From contig JAWNZC010000105.1 in NCBI GenBank assembly GCA_035771165.1, forward strand, positions 1,203,501-1,267,500: a DNA stretch of 64,000 nt, written 5' to 3'. How positions within the stretch are numbered: position 1 is the first letter of the stretch; every line of letters starts with the position of its first letter. The notes beneath the pieces are model-generated. The model was not told where the DNA came from and made no database searches. It worked only from the letters and a program-made list of their open reading frames with translations. Below, one piece after another: positions 21,531 through 31,564 of this stretch. Position numbers and translations under genes: made by a program. Origin of the DNA: Paragorgia papillata. Lineage: Eukaryota > Cnidaria > Anthozoa > Scleralcyonacea > Coralliidae.

Positions 21531-21990
21531 GTGATGTTAAGCTCTTCTGTATTATTCTTCTATTAACACTGAGACGTCTTTCCACAATGCTCGACAGAAT
21601 AAAAATTGTCAGAGCAGCTTTCAGAGCGACCATCAACACCGCAATTACATCAATCTGCTGTAGTAAAAAAGATGTTAGACAAAACAGACAAAACGACAAA
21701 ACAGTCTTTTGCACGTTTGCTGGGAAATAAGTGTGAACAATTTTGGAGAGTTATCGTTTACTTAGGCATAGTTTGTAGAATCAATTTGGGGAACCAGGAG
21801 AAAAACGCACGATACAAGCGTTGGGAAGTTTGTGAATATTTTGACACAGAAAACGCATAGCAACGGAGCATTTCGAATAAATTAAGACACGCCTGAACTC
21901 GTCTGACTATAAACAATTGTATAGGGTCATCAAGGGTAATTAAGGGGATTAGAGACCAAAAAGAGCACGTGTATTTTGCATAAAACAGAG
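21531..21990. other. No supported gene
   Basis: Short ORFs on both strands without motifs. The region probably contains the 5' part of the LINE and the flank of the virus-like module. Confidence 0.4.
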
Positions 21991-21994
21991 TTTA

Positions 21995-22024
21995 AAATAT
22001 TTATTTAGGTTTTAGTTCAAATAT
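21995..22024 (-). terminator. Shared 3'-end module with AATAAA, copy 1
   Basis: On the - strand the block reads TTTGAAC, AAAACC and AAATAAATATTT, including the polyadenylation signal AATAAA. The stop codon of the gene at 22012 lies inside it. The same block, with three base changes, lies at 23142-23174 after the ATPase gene. Confidence 0.65.
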
Positions 22025-22516
22025 GTAGGACACTCAATTACATGTGTAAAATTAACAGGATTCTGACAATGTTCGCAATCAACAGGTTCGTCATTTATAG
22101 AATTTTCTGATTCTATTTCGGTGTAATCCTTATCGTTTTCTGAATCTTCTTCGGAGGCAGTTTCTTCGTTTTCACTCTCTGATTCTGTTTCTTCTTCTCC
22201 CTGCGACAACATTGTTAGCACTCGAACATTTTCGATAAGGTTTTTGTCAATATTAATGTCGGCGAGTCCTTTTACAAATACGTTCTGGAATTCCTGAGAA
22301 GTAAGGTGATACGCAGTATTCTACCAATTCGGCTATTTTTGTGTTTGGTATAGTTCTTCCTTGATACACAATTTCTCCTTTGGGATTCCATGTTAAGTTG
22401 ACATAGGATGCGAGTGAACTATTCAGCAAAGAGGACGCTTTCGCTTCACCGACTCCGTAGTCAAAATGCGACAGTATTTCTTTAACACGAAAATCATCAT
22501 GTAACCTTTCTCCCAT
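22012..22516 (-). pseudogene. Virus-like small gene with acidic tail (adinto/Polinton-like module)
   Basis: Two frames (22516-22253 and 22221-22012) make one gene with a frameshift near 22310. The N-terminal part has LNSSLASYVNLTWNPKGEIVYQGRT; the C-terminal part is very acidic (EEETESESENEE) and contains a CEHCQNP cysteine pair. I recognise the segment around WNPKGEIVYQG as recurring beside packaging ATPases in virus-like elements of invertebrates, but I cannot assign a function; a virion-associated protein is a guess. It ends at a shared poly(A) module. Confidence 0.55.
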
Positions 22517-22561
22517 AGTGTTGAGGGTTCGAATGATGGTCTTTACAAAACATCGTTCTTT

Positions 22562-22870
22562 TTATATTACTTCTGCGAGTCCTTCTAAAACAGGAACAAG
22601 TGAGACATCAAGAAATCCTGCACCTTTTCGAACCAGTATCTGCTTTTTACTACTTCGGGGACTAGCCAAAGTTAATATGTCGTCGCTATAAGGCCTAACG
22701 TCTTCAAGCAAAGCAGGTGATAATTGATATTGCATTGACCAAAAGTTCAACATACAATCACAAATGCATCTAATTTGCTCGGGGCTTGCAGTTTCCAACA
22801 GAGCTCGCTGTTGAATAGGTTCACTTGTACATAAAAGTTCAAGAAACGGTTTGTGCTTTTTGAACAACAT
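22562..22870 (-). CDS. Small virus-like protein with K-G-A-G-F motif (PX-like?)
   Basis: The open frame encodes 102 residues. The N-terminal half is helical (HKPFLELLCTSEPIQQRALL, SPEQIRCICDCMLNFW). The C-terminal half has a basic stretch ending KKQILVRKGAGFLDV followed by hydrophobic residues. Small proteins of this design, with a K-G-G/A-F-L motif, accompany ATPase genes in adintovirus-like elements and have been compared with adenovirus core protein X; the parallel is from memory. A pyrimidine-rich tract lies just upstream on the coding strand. A nearly identical copy is inverted at 24995-25294, which is unusual. Confidence 0.6.
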   Translation of the reverse strand: MLFKKHKPFLELLCTSEPIQQRALLETASPEQIRCICDCMLNFWSMQYQLSPALLEDVRPYSDDILTLASPRSSKKQILVRKGAGFLDVSLVPVLEGLAEVI

Positions 22871-22921
22871 CTCTATTTGACAGTCCGTGTCTAAATGAGG
22901 AAAACGCTACCAAAACACGTA

Positions 22922-23100
22922 TTTTAAGAAGAGGAGGAGAAAGAGGAGGAAAAAGAGGAGGAGGAAGAGAAAGAGGAGGAGGAGAAAGAGGAGAAGGAGG
23001 AGAAAGAGGAGGAGGAGGAGAAAGAGGAGGAGGAGAAAGAGGAGGAGGAGAAAGAGGAGGAGGAGGAGGAGGAGGAGGAGGAGAAAGAGAAGGAGGAGCA
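22922..23100. repeat. Polypurine (GAGGAA)n tract
   Basis: About 180 bp of almost pure A/G on the + strand. It precedes the small gene at 22870 on the coding strand and is mirrored by the pyrimidine tract at 24848-24940 before the inverted copy of that gene. Three overlapping ORFs in it are composition artefacts. Confidence 0.95.
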
Positions 23101-23141
23101 AATAAACACACACATACACATACAAAAAAGCATTTAGCTTG

Positions 23142-23174
23142 AAATATTTATTTCGGTTTTCGTTCAAACATATA
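23142..23174 (-). terminator. Shared 3'-end module with AATAAA, copy 2
   Basis: It lies 14-46 bases after the stop codon of the ATPase gene (23188) and matches the module at 21995-22024 in 27 of 30 positions by eye. Confidence 0.65.
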
Positions 23175-23187
23175 CATACAAAAAGTT

Positions 23188-24635
23188 TTAGTAAGGTCTG
23201 CTTCTTAGATTATATTTAGGCGTGTTTATTTTAAAAGTAGCATGATGGTCTTTCTTGTCTTCTGGTGATAATTGTGAAACATCTTCTTTTGTCATGGGTA
23301 AATATTTTGATCTAGTCATCAATAGATGATGTTCATACTCTTCTCTATCATCCGGGGTCATCTTTGCCAAGTCGCTTTCTTTCCAATACGAAGAGCTTTC
23401 CCAGTTATGAAAGAAATTATGTTTAAGCGTAGGTTGTTCAACGGTAGGAGGCGGTGTTACAAGATATGTTTTAGGTGTAGCAGAAGCTGTAGAGAAACTC
23501 CACGGAAGATCGTCTGTTTCTTGCTTTATCTCTGGTGTCAAAATTTCTGACGTTTTTGGAGTTTGAAGATTAGTCAGAGGTTGAGACTGATTCTGCAGTT
23601 GGTTTTGAAACGTCAAAAAACGTCCTAGCTGATTGGAGAAGAGTATGCTCTTTTCTTCAGGTGTTAACTGTGGCGCTTGTACAATATCTTGCATTTTTTG
23701 TTCTGTATTGTACATGGCATTAACGATCGGAGGTAATTGACAGGATTGCTTTTGTATGAAACTACCCAGCTGTTGCTGCAGGATGGAGCTATTTTCTCCA
23801 GGTAGAACATTGGTCTTGAGGCGATGATCGTCATCCGTAGTCGGCTTTAGATCAAGCATTAAATAACCATGAGGGCGACTTGTGGCTTCCTCGTAACTCT
23901 TCAAAAATTCCTGGACATGACCTGGGTTCACCTGCCGTGCCAAGACAGAAATTTGTTGCTTATCTCTCGGAGACTTGAAACAGTACGATATAGTGTGCGT
24001 TGAGGCTGGTGTTTCTGGTTTCCTTTCCTTGGTGAAATGTATTCTGAACAATATAGATCACGGAGAGATTCCGATGATGACTTCCCTTAGTAAATAAACT
24101 AGCAATACGTTTATCTCTTCCTGACTGATCCATGAGATCGTCAAGAACAATAAGGTTTCGCTTAGAGACATCAAGAAAATTATCAGAGTCTATATCAGAG
24201 GGTATACCTTCGTTAAGCTCAATGCCTGGTATTGTCTTGATAATTTCTAAACATGGGCTGCCACTGCCCATAACACCAAATGATACGTTCGGGCGGAGGA
24301 TTAATCGTAGTTTTGGCGTTTTCCAGAAGTGTCTTCACCCATACTGTTTTGCTGCTCTGAGTACACCCTGCAACAATGTATGTGAACGGATGCTGGATGA
24401 CTGTTGCGTCAGTGAGAAGATGTGCTGGTCTTGAATAAGTATTGTTTTTATGGAAATTTGTTATATGACGTTGCATGTTGAATAGTGTAGAAAACGTTTT
24501 TCCACAAGTGCTACAGACATTACCCTGCGAGCAGAGCCTTCTTTTCCTTATTTCTTCGCTGAGAGAGAGGAAGAAAATGCATGTCAGTTGCTTGGTTACA
24601 ATCTCGAACTCAGTCCCAATCAGAGCAGAAAACAA
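23188..24635 (-). pseudogene. Packaging ATPase (FtsK/HerA-like, adinto/Polinton-type) with zinc finger, frameshifted
   Basis: Three frames form one gene. The first (24635-24219) has a C2H2 zinc finger (CSTCGKTFSTLFNMQRH) and a P-loop, VAGCTQSSKTVWVK, in which the usual last glycine of GxxxxGKT is serine. The second (24271-23960) has the Walker B strand NLIVLDDLMDQ and the conserved TKGSHHRNLSVIYIVQN block. The third (24051-23188) has FKSPRDKQQISVLARQ, then YLMLDLKPTT and a long Ser/Gln/Thr-rich tail. Frameshifts lie near 24250 and 24000. ATPases of this kind pump viral DNA into capsids. No capsid, polymerase B or integrase gene is visible nearby, so this is a fragment of an old integrated element. 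Confidence 0.75.
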
Positions 24636-24765
24636 AACGAGAACCGGTTAAACGGGTTACGTCGTCCTAAATCTTGGACGACGCCAAACACGAATACAGC
24701 AGAGGCTACTTTTCTTCCTCTCTCTCAGCGAAGAAATAAGGAAAAGAAGTCTCTGCTCGCAGGGT
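24521..24765. repeat. Inverted repeat, arms about 50 bp, at the start of the ATPase gene
   Basis: CCTGCGAGCAGAG and TCTTCGCTGAGAGAGAGG at 24525-24571 recur as the complement at 24714-24765. The spacer contains the ATG-proximal region of the ATPase frame. It marks the switch from - strand to + strand gene copies. Confidence 0.8.
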
Positions 24766-24847
24766 ATACATACATAAGACATGTTCACTCGTTGAAGAGC
24801 ATGAGCAGAATAAATATTTCTAGAGAATTTCTTATTTATTTATCTTT

Positions 24848-24940
24848 CTGCTCCTCCTCTTTCTCCTCCTCTTTCTCCTCTTTCTCCTCCTCCTCTTTCT
24901 CCTGCTCCTCCTCCTCCTCTTTCTCCTCCTCCTCCTCTTA
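24848..24940. repeat. Polypyrimidine tract upstream of the inverted gene copy
   Basis: CTCCTCCTCTTTCTCC repeats; mirror image of the tract at 22922-23100. Confidence 0.9.
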
Positions 24941-24994
24941 AAATAAGTGTTTTGGTAACGTTTTCCTCATTTAGACACTGACTGTCAAATAGAG

Positions 24995-25294
24995 ATGTTG
25001 ATCAAAAAGCACAAACCGTTTCTTGAACTTTTATGTACAAGTGGACCTGTTCAACAGCGAGCTCTGTTGGAGACTGCAAGCCCCGAGCAAATTAGATGCA
25101 TTTGTGATTGTATGTTGAACTTTTGGTCAATGCAATATCTATTATCACCTGCTTTGCTTGAAGACGTTAGGCCTTATAGCGACGACATATTAACTTTGGC
25201 TAGTCCCCGAAGTAGTTTTATGAGAAAAAAGCAGATACTGGTTCAAAAAGGTGCAGGATTTCTTGATGTCTTACTTGGCCGTGTTTTAGAATAG
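24995..25294 (+). CDS. Inverted duplicate of the small K-G-A-G-F protein gene
   Basis: The open frame encodes 99 residues and differs from the gene at 22562-22870 at only a few positions (for example TSGPVQQ for TSEPIQQ). There is a three-residue insertion before KKQILV, and the C-terminus is cut at LGRVLE. The upstream 60 bp and the pyrimidine tract are duplicated too. The duplication therefore covers at least about 430 bp and lies on the other side of the ATPase gene, in opposite orientation. Both copies remain open while the ATPase is broken. Confidence 0.6.
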   Translation: MLIKKHKPFLELLCTSGPVQQRALLETASPEQIRCICDCMLNFWSMQYLLSPALLEDVRPYSDDILTLASPRSSFMRKKQILVQKGAGFLDVLLGRVLE

Positions 25295-25299
25295 CCTCC

Positions 25300-25920
25300 T
25301 TCGCAGACGTCTTGTGGGCTTTTGTTCCCGCCCACCAACGTCTGCTCTACGGAGCACGAAATTCCTATCCTGAAACGGACCAATCACATATCTGTATGTT
25401 GTATAACAACAGTTTGTCCTCAAATGCTTTCATTTGGGCATCAAAATACTTCTCCATTGCCTCTATATGTTCTTTGGCATTGCTCATGTCGGACGTTCTT
25501 TCTTCTCTCGGATGTGGAGCTTTTCCTTGGTTGTACCCCTTAACGTATAATGGTAAGTTCCTTCTTCCGTGCTCAAAAATACCAAAAAATAAGCGAATGC
25601 CGAATGGTCCAGGTTAGGCGCTATACAGTTGAGCGGCGAGAATCAGGGTTCCTTGACCACGACCTTTTTTTTAATGGTTTGAAACTTTGATTGCAAAACA
25701 GCGTTTCTTAACCAAGCTCTGGCAGTGCCCGCATCCTCCACCCATATGTTACGGGATCGTTTCAAAGCTTTAATAATTATATAACTTTAACTAAATATGC
25801 AGGAGACAAAAACAAGGAATCGAAGGCATCGAATGACGAAAACACGAGGCGACTGGCGAGTGCACGTCCGTGAAGTTATCTATCGAATCCTCAGCTGTTC
25901 CTCTCACGTGACTTCTCACC
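25300..25920. other. No supported gene
   Basis: ORFs here lack motifs. The region lies between the inverted virus-like copy and the DIRS-like remnant. Confidence 0.5.
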
Positions 25921-25929
25921 AGTACAATT

Positions 25930-26810
25930 ATTCTCCCTTTACACTTGAAACCGGCTTGGATTGAAAAAATTTACCCGTCGTTGGTATAAGGGTGAAATTT
26001 TCAGTTTCCTTGACTGGTGTACGAGGGTCGAGCAGTTTGTCTGGGTCCTCGACTACTTGATGACAATGGTGACGAGCGAACTTTTTTCGCAAGCATGTTG
26101 GCTTCGGTGATGTCTTTGGTCAGTTTTGACAGATCACCAAATAAGAACTCCCCCCGACTGTGTAGCTGCATAGCACAAAGCCGAGTAGTGACGTATAGTC
26201 TTGGTGTAGGTCTTTCTTCATGGAAAGACGGCGTGTCTGATTAAGATCATGCTGACACTGGATCGCCAAGGCGATGCCATCGGTTAACGCGGTAATCAAT
26301 ATCTTGTCGCTGTTGTTTTGAACAGCGTGGTCGGCGCGCGAATGGCCCCAATGGCCCCAATGAGCGAATGTTGAATTTTTTGATATTTCGCATCAGTAGT
26401 TCGCACCGCCGCAGAAATTCTGGTTCCATATTAAAGGATTGACTCGTGGGGTCCTTAAGTTGTCAATATTCTCTGGACGAAGGTACCTTTCAAGTTTATT
26501 ACGCACTTTCTCGTCGGACAACTTTTCATTGAAGAGACTTGACACAATGTCTGCCAAGTCCTTCTGTATGGCATTTCCTGTTTTCTCGCTCACATGCAGT
26601 TAAATCTTGTGCGATTGAGGAAAGGATGCTCGTCCTTGAAATCGTGGCATTTTCCTCTTGAGTTGTTGCTGTAGACTTTAATAAGTGTGTCACTCTTGTG
26701 TCTACAGACACTACAGATCCAGTTTCTGCAGCGGTTTCACTTTCGTTTTCAGCCAAAGGCAAGTCTTCGTCTTCGACCACGACGTTGTTGAGGTCACTAC
26801 GCATCGATGT
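25930..26810 (-). pseudogene. DIRS-like ORF1 (gag-like) remnant
   Basis: Several short frames together resemble the gag-like first protein of DIRS-type retrotransposons. They begin with an acidic start (EDEDLPLAENESET), followed by KDLADIVSSLFNEKLSDEKV, RYLRPENIDNLRTPRVNPLIW, and later (other frame, about 26150-26040) a serine/arginine-rich stretch of the type SSSSRGPRQT. The P-R-V-N-P-x-I-W block is the main reason for the call. Frameshifts at about 26590, 26420 and 26250 make it a pseudogene. No tyrosine recombinase or RT of DIRS type follows to the left. Confidence 0.5.
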
Positions 26811-26997
26811 GATATTAGTATATATTTATCACCTTCATCTCGTCCAGAAGTGCTGAAAACATTGATGAAAGGTTTCCTTCTTCTTCGTTGGCTATTGTAT
26901 TATTTTCAACCATATTGATGTGGTGAGCAATGCCAAAGTGAACGCCAACTTGAACCCGCACAACACGTGCAATGAACCTGCGCAGACTCTGTGCTAT

Positions 26998-27043
26998 CTC
27001 ATGGGATCTCCTGCCTCGGTGTCATGTGATAGAATCCCAGGTT
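26998..27043. repeat. Copy of the CACATGACAC-GAGGCAGGAGAT motif
   Basis: The complement of TCACATGACACCGAGGCAGG with the following GAGATCCCATGAGAT lies here, upstream of the DIRS-like gag. It matches the repeats at 4375-4422, 4543-4590 and 4632-4672. Confidence 0.75.
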
Positions 27044-27423
27044 TAAAATGAAGAGTTTGTTTATAAAAACAGTTGGGTTTTAAATTTCTCAATTTTCAGT
27101 AGGAAAACCCCAACAAAATGCACTTTACCTGGTGTTATTACAGCTCTGGAGTTACTCTTCGTAACGAAAAATGTCAGATTTAGCATTTCCACAACTGAAA
27201 CTTGAGTTAAAGCTATAATTTAGCATTATCTTATTACTAATTCTTGGCATGACAACCTTCAAACATTTGAGATAACAAAGAAAAATAAGAAAAACCTGCA
27301 TTTTCCGTACGAGTTTCGGACTCGAATTTTCCTTTTGTTTGCAGATATCTCGTTGTTCAATTCATTTTCGTGGGTAGAAATTGTTCAGGTACAAGGCCGA
27401 TAAGCCCAATACGTACTAGCTTC
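27044..27423. other. No supported gene
   Basis: AT-rich DNA between the DIRS-like remnant and the Gypsy LTR. No ORF or repeat was recognised. Confidence 0.5.
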
Positions 27424-27569
27424 TATAGTATTTAACTCTACGCTTCTAAACACTTTTATTAATCCACTTCTGTTCTCTTACATGTGTTCTCTCTCCTCCT
27501 ACCGTCCCGTCCTCGTTCCCGCGTCCCTATAGTCACGTGACTCAAAGCCTACTTATTTGGGACATTACA
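27424..27569 (-). repeat. Gypsy LTR, left (3') copy, about 146 bp
   Basis: It matches 34941-35071 with two substitutions over 131 bp. On the coding strand it begins TGTAATGTCCC after a purine tract (AAACGAGGGA). The right-hand copy lacks the first 15 bases. Confidence 0.85.
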
Positions 27570-27656
27570 TCCCTCGTTTACGTGTAAAGGAACGAACTGT
27601 AACAGACAAATATCAAATAATCAAGTCGAATAGTTTGTGTTCGTTTAAGTATATAT

Positions 27657-28700
27657 CTACTTCTTGAATCCATAATAATCGGGAGCCTTCTGCGGTCTTT
27701 GCTTTCTCGGTTCAACTATCGTCGTATCCATTTTGTCTTCCTTCTTTCCATCGAGTTCCGTGGTGTCTTTCCCATTCTTTCCAAGTGTAGGGACTTTGCG
27801 CACGGCTGACGAATTCCGCATTATTTGTGGCTCGTTGGACCTTCGTAAGAAGAGGCTGGTTCCCTTCTTTTCTTCAACTGCGTATGGTTTCGGATCGTAC
27901 GCCATTGACAATTTAGACTTCCGCTGCTGTTTCAGAAGGACGTGATCACCCTGCTTGATGTCTGAAGGCACTGCCTGTCTTTTCTTGTCTGCGTACTCCT
28001 TCATCTTTTGCTTGCAAATACGGTCTCGATCAATGACACTTGGAGCAACAGGTCCTCTCTCTTCTGGAACGCCAGCGCCAGCAGTCTGCGTGGAAAGTGA
28101 TGGAAGCTTGGTGCGGATGTTTCTTCCAAACAGAAGAAGGGCGGGTGCCTTTCCCGTGGTACAATGAGCTGTTGCTCGATAGTTGAGTAGAAAAATATCA
28201 AGTTCCTTTTTCCAATCTTTCCCTTCAGCGTGTGCGGCTCGTATTGCTTTTTCTACTGTGCGGTTAAAGCGTTCGACCTCTGAAATTGCTTGGGGCCAAT
28301 AAGGAGTCACCCGACGGTGTTTACTTCCATGCTCGGTAAGGTATGACGTAAATTCCTCAGCAATAAATTGCGGACCATTGTCAGTAATGATTTCGTCTGG
28401 AAGACCATGGGTGGCAAAACATGACTTCATATTTTTTATTACGGCTGTTGCGGTTGTACTCTTCATTATAAAAACCTCTGGCCAGCGAGAGCATGAATCC
28501 ACCAGAACCAAGAGTGACTCGCCAGATGGAAATGGCCCGCATAGGTCAGCATGTAGAACGCTCCAGGGGCTTGTTGGCATCTGTGTCATGATGAGGGGTG
28601 GCGGACTCGCTTGTGGCCTTTGTGCTTGACACGAAATGCAGGAACGGATTAGATCCTTGACCTCTATCAATTCCCGGCCACCAAACTTTTCCCCGCATCA
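27657..28700 (-). pseudogene. Gypsy A integrase
   Basis: The frame starts after the histidine pair of the zinc domain (HEGHQG in the neighbouring frame) and contains its cysteine pair, CISCQAQRPQ. The catalytic residues are present: Asp in LHADLCGPF, Asp in ITDNGPQFIAEEF, Glu in AISEVERFNRTVEKA. The C-terminal part with KMKEYADKKR and QGDHVLLKQQ is usual for Ty3/Gypsy integrases of the Mag-like type. The frame ends KAPDYY. A break at about 28690 separates it from RT/RNase H, so Gypsy A lacks a continuous pol. Confidence 0.9.
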
Positions 28701-28701
28701 A

Positions 28702-29910
28702 CTATTTGGTTCGAACAATCCCTTGATGCCCTTCATGTGCCAGTTGAAGTATGGTCTGTGGAAGACTTGATGGAATCACAATGCGTGTTCCGCGAAGACG
28801 TAAGTTACCCAGTGTTGAAAGTTCCTCCTTGATGCTAAAGAACGGGCGCGTTTCATTGGTTTTCTGCCATTTTCCAGACATGATGTACTCGTGAACCAGT
28901 TTGAGGACCGGATCTTTCTTGCTTGCATCTTCCAATTGGGTGATTGTCATGGCTTTTGGCACTGCATTGTGGGCGATGTAGTGAATGTACTGTTCGGCGA
29001 CATTTCGTTCTCTTGTGACTTGGTTTGACAAGGACAGCCGAGATAGCACATCCGCAGGATTGTTGACACCAGGTGAATATTTAAGCCGGAATGTGTATGG
29101 CTGTAAACGTAAACCCCATCGTTCTATTCGAGCAGGTGGCTTCGAGGTAGGACTGTAGATCACCTCCAAAGGTTTGTGATCGGTGAGAAGGTCAAAGTTA
29201 GTGCCATAAAGGTAAAGATGAAACCTCTCACAACCCCACACCACGGCCAACGCCTCACGTTCAGTTTGTGGGTATCGTGTCTCCACACTTGTGGTGTGTG
29301 TGCGACTAGCGTACGCTAGGGGTTTTATTTCACCGTCCTGAGTTTGTGTTAAAATAGCACCAAGGCCCACGGGACTGGCATCAACTCGTAATTGTGTAGG
29401 AGCAGCTGGATCGTAATGAGCCATTACATGAGTGCTGGTTAATGTATTTTTCAGGTTATAGAAAGCAGTCTGATGCTCACTTCCCCATACCCATTGGACA
29501 GACTTTCGGGTTAGTTGTTGAAGAGGATAAGCAATAGTGGAAAAATCTCGTATGAAACGGCTGCAGAAATTTGCCAATCCCAGAAAACTTCGAACTTCCG
29601 AGCCATTAGTTGGTGTTGGGGCATTGCGGATGGCTTCAGTGGTTTGATTGTTTGGTCGTAGTCCTGCAGCAGAAATGTCAAATCCAAAAAATGTGATTTC
29701 AGGTACATTGAACTTACATTTGTCACTGTTTAAGGTAAGATGTCGCTCTTGGAGTCGGGTGAGTACTTGGTGTAAGTTTCGGTCATGTTCCACTTGATCT
29801 TTCCCAAATACTATGATGTCATCTGAAATGTTCTTGACACCTGGTAAACCCTGTAATACTTGTTGAATTGTATGTTGATAAATTTCCGGTGCAGCGATAA
29901 TGCCAAACAT
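28702..29910 (-). pseudogene. Gypsy A reverse transcriptase (C-terminal part) and RNase H
   Basis: The frame contains the RT active site as ISDDIIVFG and then NSDKCKFNVPEITFFGF, FLGLANFCSRFI, WGSEHQTAFYNLK. RNase H starts at LRVDASPVGLGAIL and includes SRTHTTSVETRYPQTEREAL and TDHKPLEVIY. It ends in ADVLSRLS. The preceding RT half is in another frame; the break is at about 29912 around GLFRY. Confidence 0.92.
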
Positions 29911-30746
29911 CAGACGTTTGTAACGAACAAGCCTTTGTGAGTAGTAAATGTTGTGAGCTCGCGAGATTGTTCATCTAACTCAATTTGATGGTATCCCCAT
30001 TTAAGATCTAACTTGGAAAAAACTGCTGCTCCATTGAGGTCGTGGAGTGTTTCTTCAATGGTGGGGATGGGGTACCTTTCTCGAATAACGGCTGTGTTGA
30101 CACGGCGCATACCTACGCAAATACGAACTTCTCCACTTGGTTTTGGTACGACAACTAATGGTGAGACCCAAGGCGTTGGGCCACTCACTGGTTCAATGAC
30201 ATCAAGTCTCTCGAGTTCTTCAAGTTTGGCTGAAACTTGTTTGCGGACATGGAATGGAATCCGTCGCGAAGGTTGTGCAATTGGTTTGATAGAAGGGTCG
30301 GTGCAGATTTTTTGTTGGAAATTTGTAAGCTTTCCCACACCATCAAAAACTCTTTGATACTGTTCACGAAGAATGTTTGTAGATGTACTCACATTTAGGG
30401 AGTTGACTTGGGGTCTAACATGAAGGAGGCCAAGTTGTGTAGCAGTTTTCCGAACAAGGAGACAACCCGCTGACTGACTGTTGACTACCACGAACTTCGC
30501 TAAGATTTCTCGACTGTTGTACTTTACCCGACCGGATATTGTTCCTAGGACGCTTAGCGGTGTTGTAGACCCGTACGGGAAAACACGAAGATTAGAAGGC
30601 ATAAGTTTAACTCCTTTGAGAGATTTCAGGCGATGGTAGGTGTCGAGATCGAGTACATTAACACTGGCTCCCGAATCAATAAGAAAATTGATTGGGACAT
30701 GTAATATGTTCCTTTTATTCTTTGTCAAACTCTTCAAAGTATACAC
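29910..30746 (-). pseudogene. Gypsy A protease and first half of reverse transcriptase
   Basis: The protease active site is FLIDSGASVNVLD near the N-terminus. RT begins at RRIPFHVRKQVSAKLEELE and continues with VSPLVVVPKPSGEVRICV, RYPIPTIEETL and FSKLDLKWGYHQIEL. The frame breaks just before the YKRLMFG motif. No gag lies upstream; the sequence beyond about 30750 belongs to the end of Gypsy B, so the 5' part of Gypsy A has been lost. Confidence 0.92.
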
Positions 30747-30749
30747 TCG

Positions 30750-30958
30750 TACAGTACATATTCAAAACTGTCTCCCTCAACAGTCCAAACCACATGGTTT
30801 GTTAGGTTCTATCTCCGGGGACTTAACCCCGGTATACAGGATATCGTTACATCCCTTCCTTCATAATAACTTAAGCGTTCTCCGTTATCGCTAACTGTAT
30901 TCTAACATGAACACAACTAATTGTTACAACTGAGGTCTATTAATGTTGATTAATGTTA
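30750..30958. other. Junction between Gypsy A and Gypsy B
   Basis: Read on the - strand, the Gypsy B coding end is followed by a purine-rich GGAAGGGATGTAACG, which looks like the start of a 3' LTR. After that comes sequence with a small hairpin (CCGGGGTTAAGTCCCCGG). The Gypsy A protease frame starts near 30746. No copy of the 27424-27569 LTR is present here. Confidence 0.6.
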
Positions 30959-31519
30959 TTAATAGAAGTAGTCTGGAGCTTTTATCAAACGTCCCCTGCT
31001 TGATCTCCTTTCCACAGTTCCGCTGAGGTGTGCTATTAAGTTTGGGAAAGGCTCCCTAGCTAGCTGGCTCGATGTTGAGAATGATTCTTGTGGCGGGTCA
31101 CCATTCGTCAGCTCATCTCTTGCAGGTGGTGAGTTGTTATGGCAATCAGGAGATGATTCGGCTGGTTCATCTGTCAGCTTAGTTTCTTCATCTGCTTTCT
31201 CTGCTGATGCTGCTAAGTGTTTTCTGTTTCTTCTGTACACTTTGCCTTGACACTCTACTTCGTATGACCGCGTTCCAACTCTCTTGTTGCATATTCCCTT
31301 CCTCCACGTCTTCTGTCGGCTGTTTGGTTCTGGCCTTATTCGGACGACGTCGCCTTGTTTAAGTTCTGGTAATGGTTTGGCACCACGATTGTAGTAGTGT
31401 GCTTGCTTCATTCTCTTCTTGGTCAGACTCTCTTTAACACGACTTGGGAGCTTCGGTTTTAACAGTTTTGCTGATGTGGTAAGAAGGGTTCTAGTTCTTC
31501 TTCCCATCAGTCTCTGCAC
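30959..31519 (-). pseudogene. Gypsy B integrase C-terminal tail
   Basis: The frame continues the integrase from 31565 after a frame change: LLTTSAKLLKPKLPS, AKPLPELKQGDVVRIRPEP and VGTRSYEVECQGKVYRRNRKHL. It then has an acidic/serine tail that ends APDYFY. This is the C-terminal, chromatin-directed part of the enzyme in Gypsy elements. It is separated from the core by about 45 bases in another frame. Confidence 0.85.
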
Positions 31520-31564
31520 TGGTGATGAATGAAGATCTTCAGTGGGGGTATTCCTCCAATCAAG

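Noticed and set aside
22839..23167. Three ORFs rich in Pro/Ser/Leu runs
   Set aside because: Translations of the purine/pyrimidine tract in three frames; composition artefact.
4632..27043. A single 22-kb element bounded by the CACATGACAC motif
   Set aside because: The motif also occurs twice in the local inverted repeat at 4375-4590, and the contents between are unrelated elements with their own boundaries.
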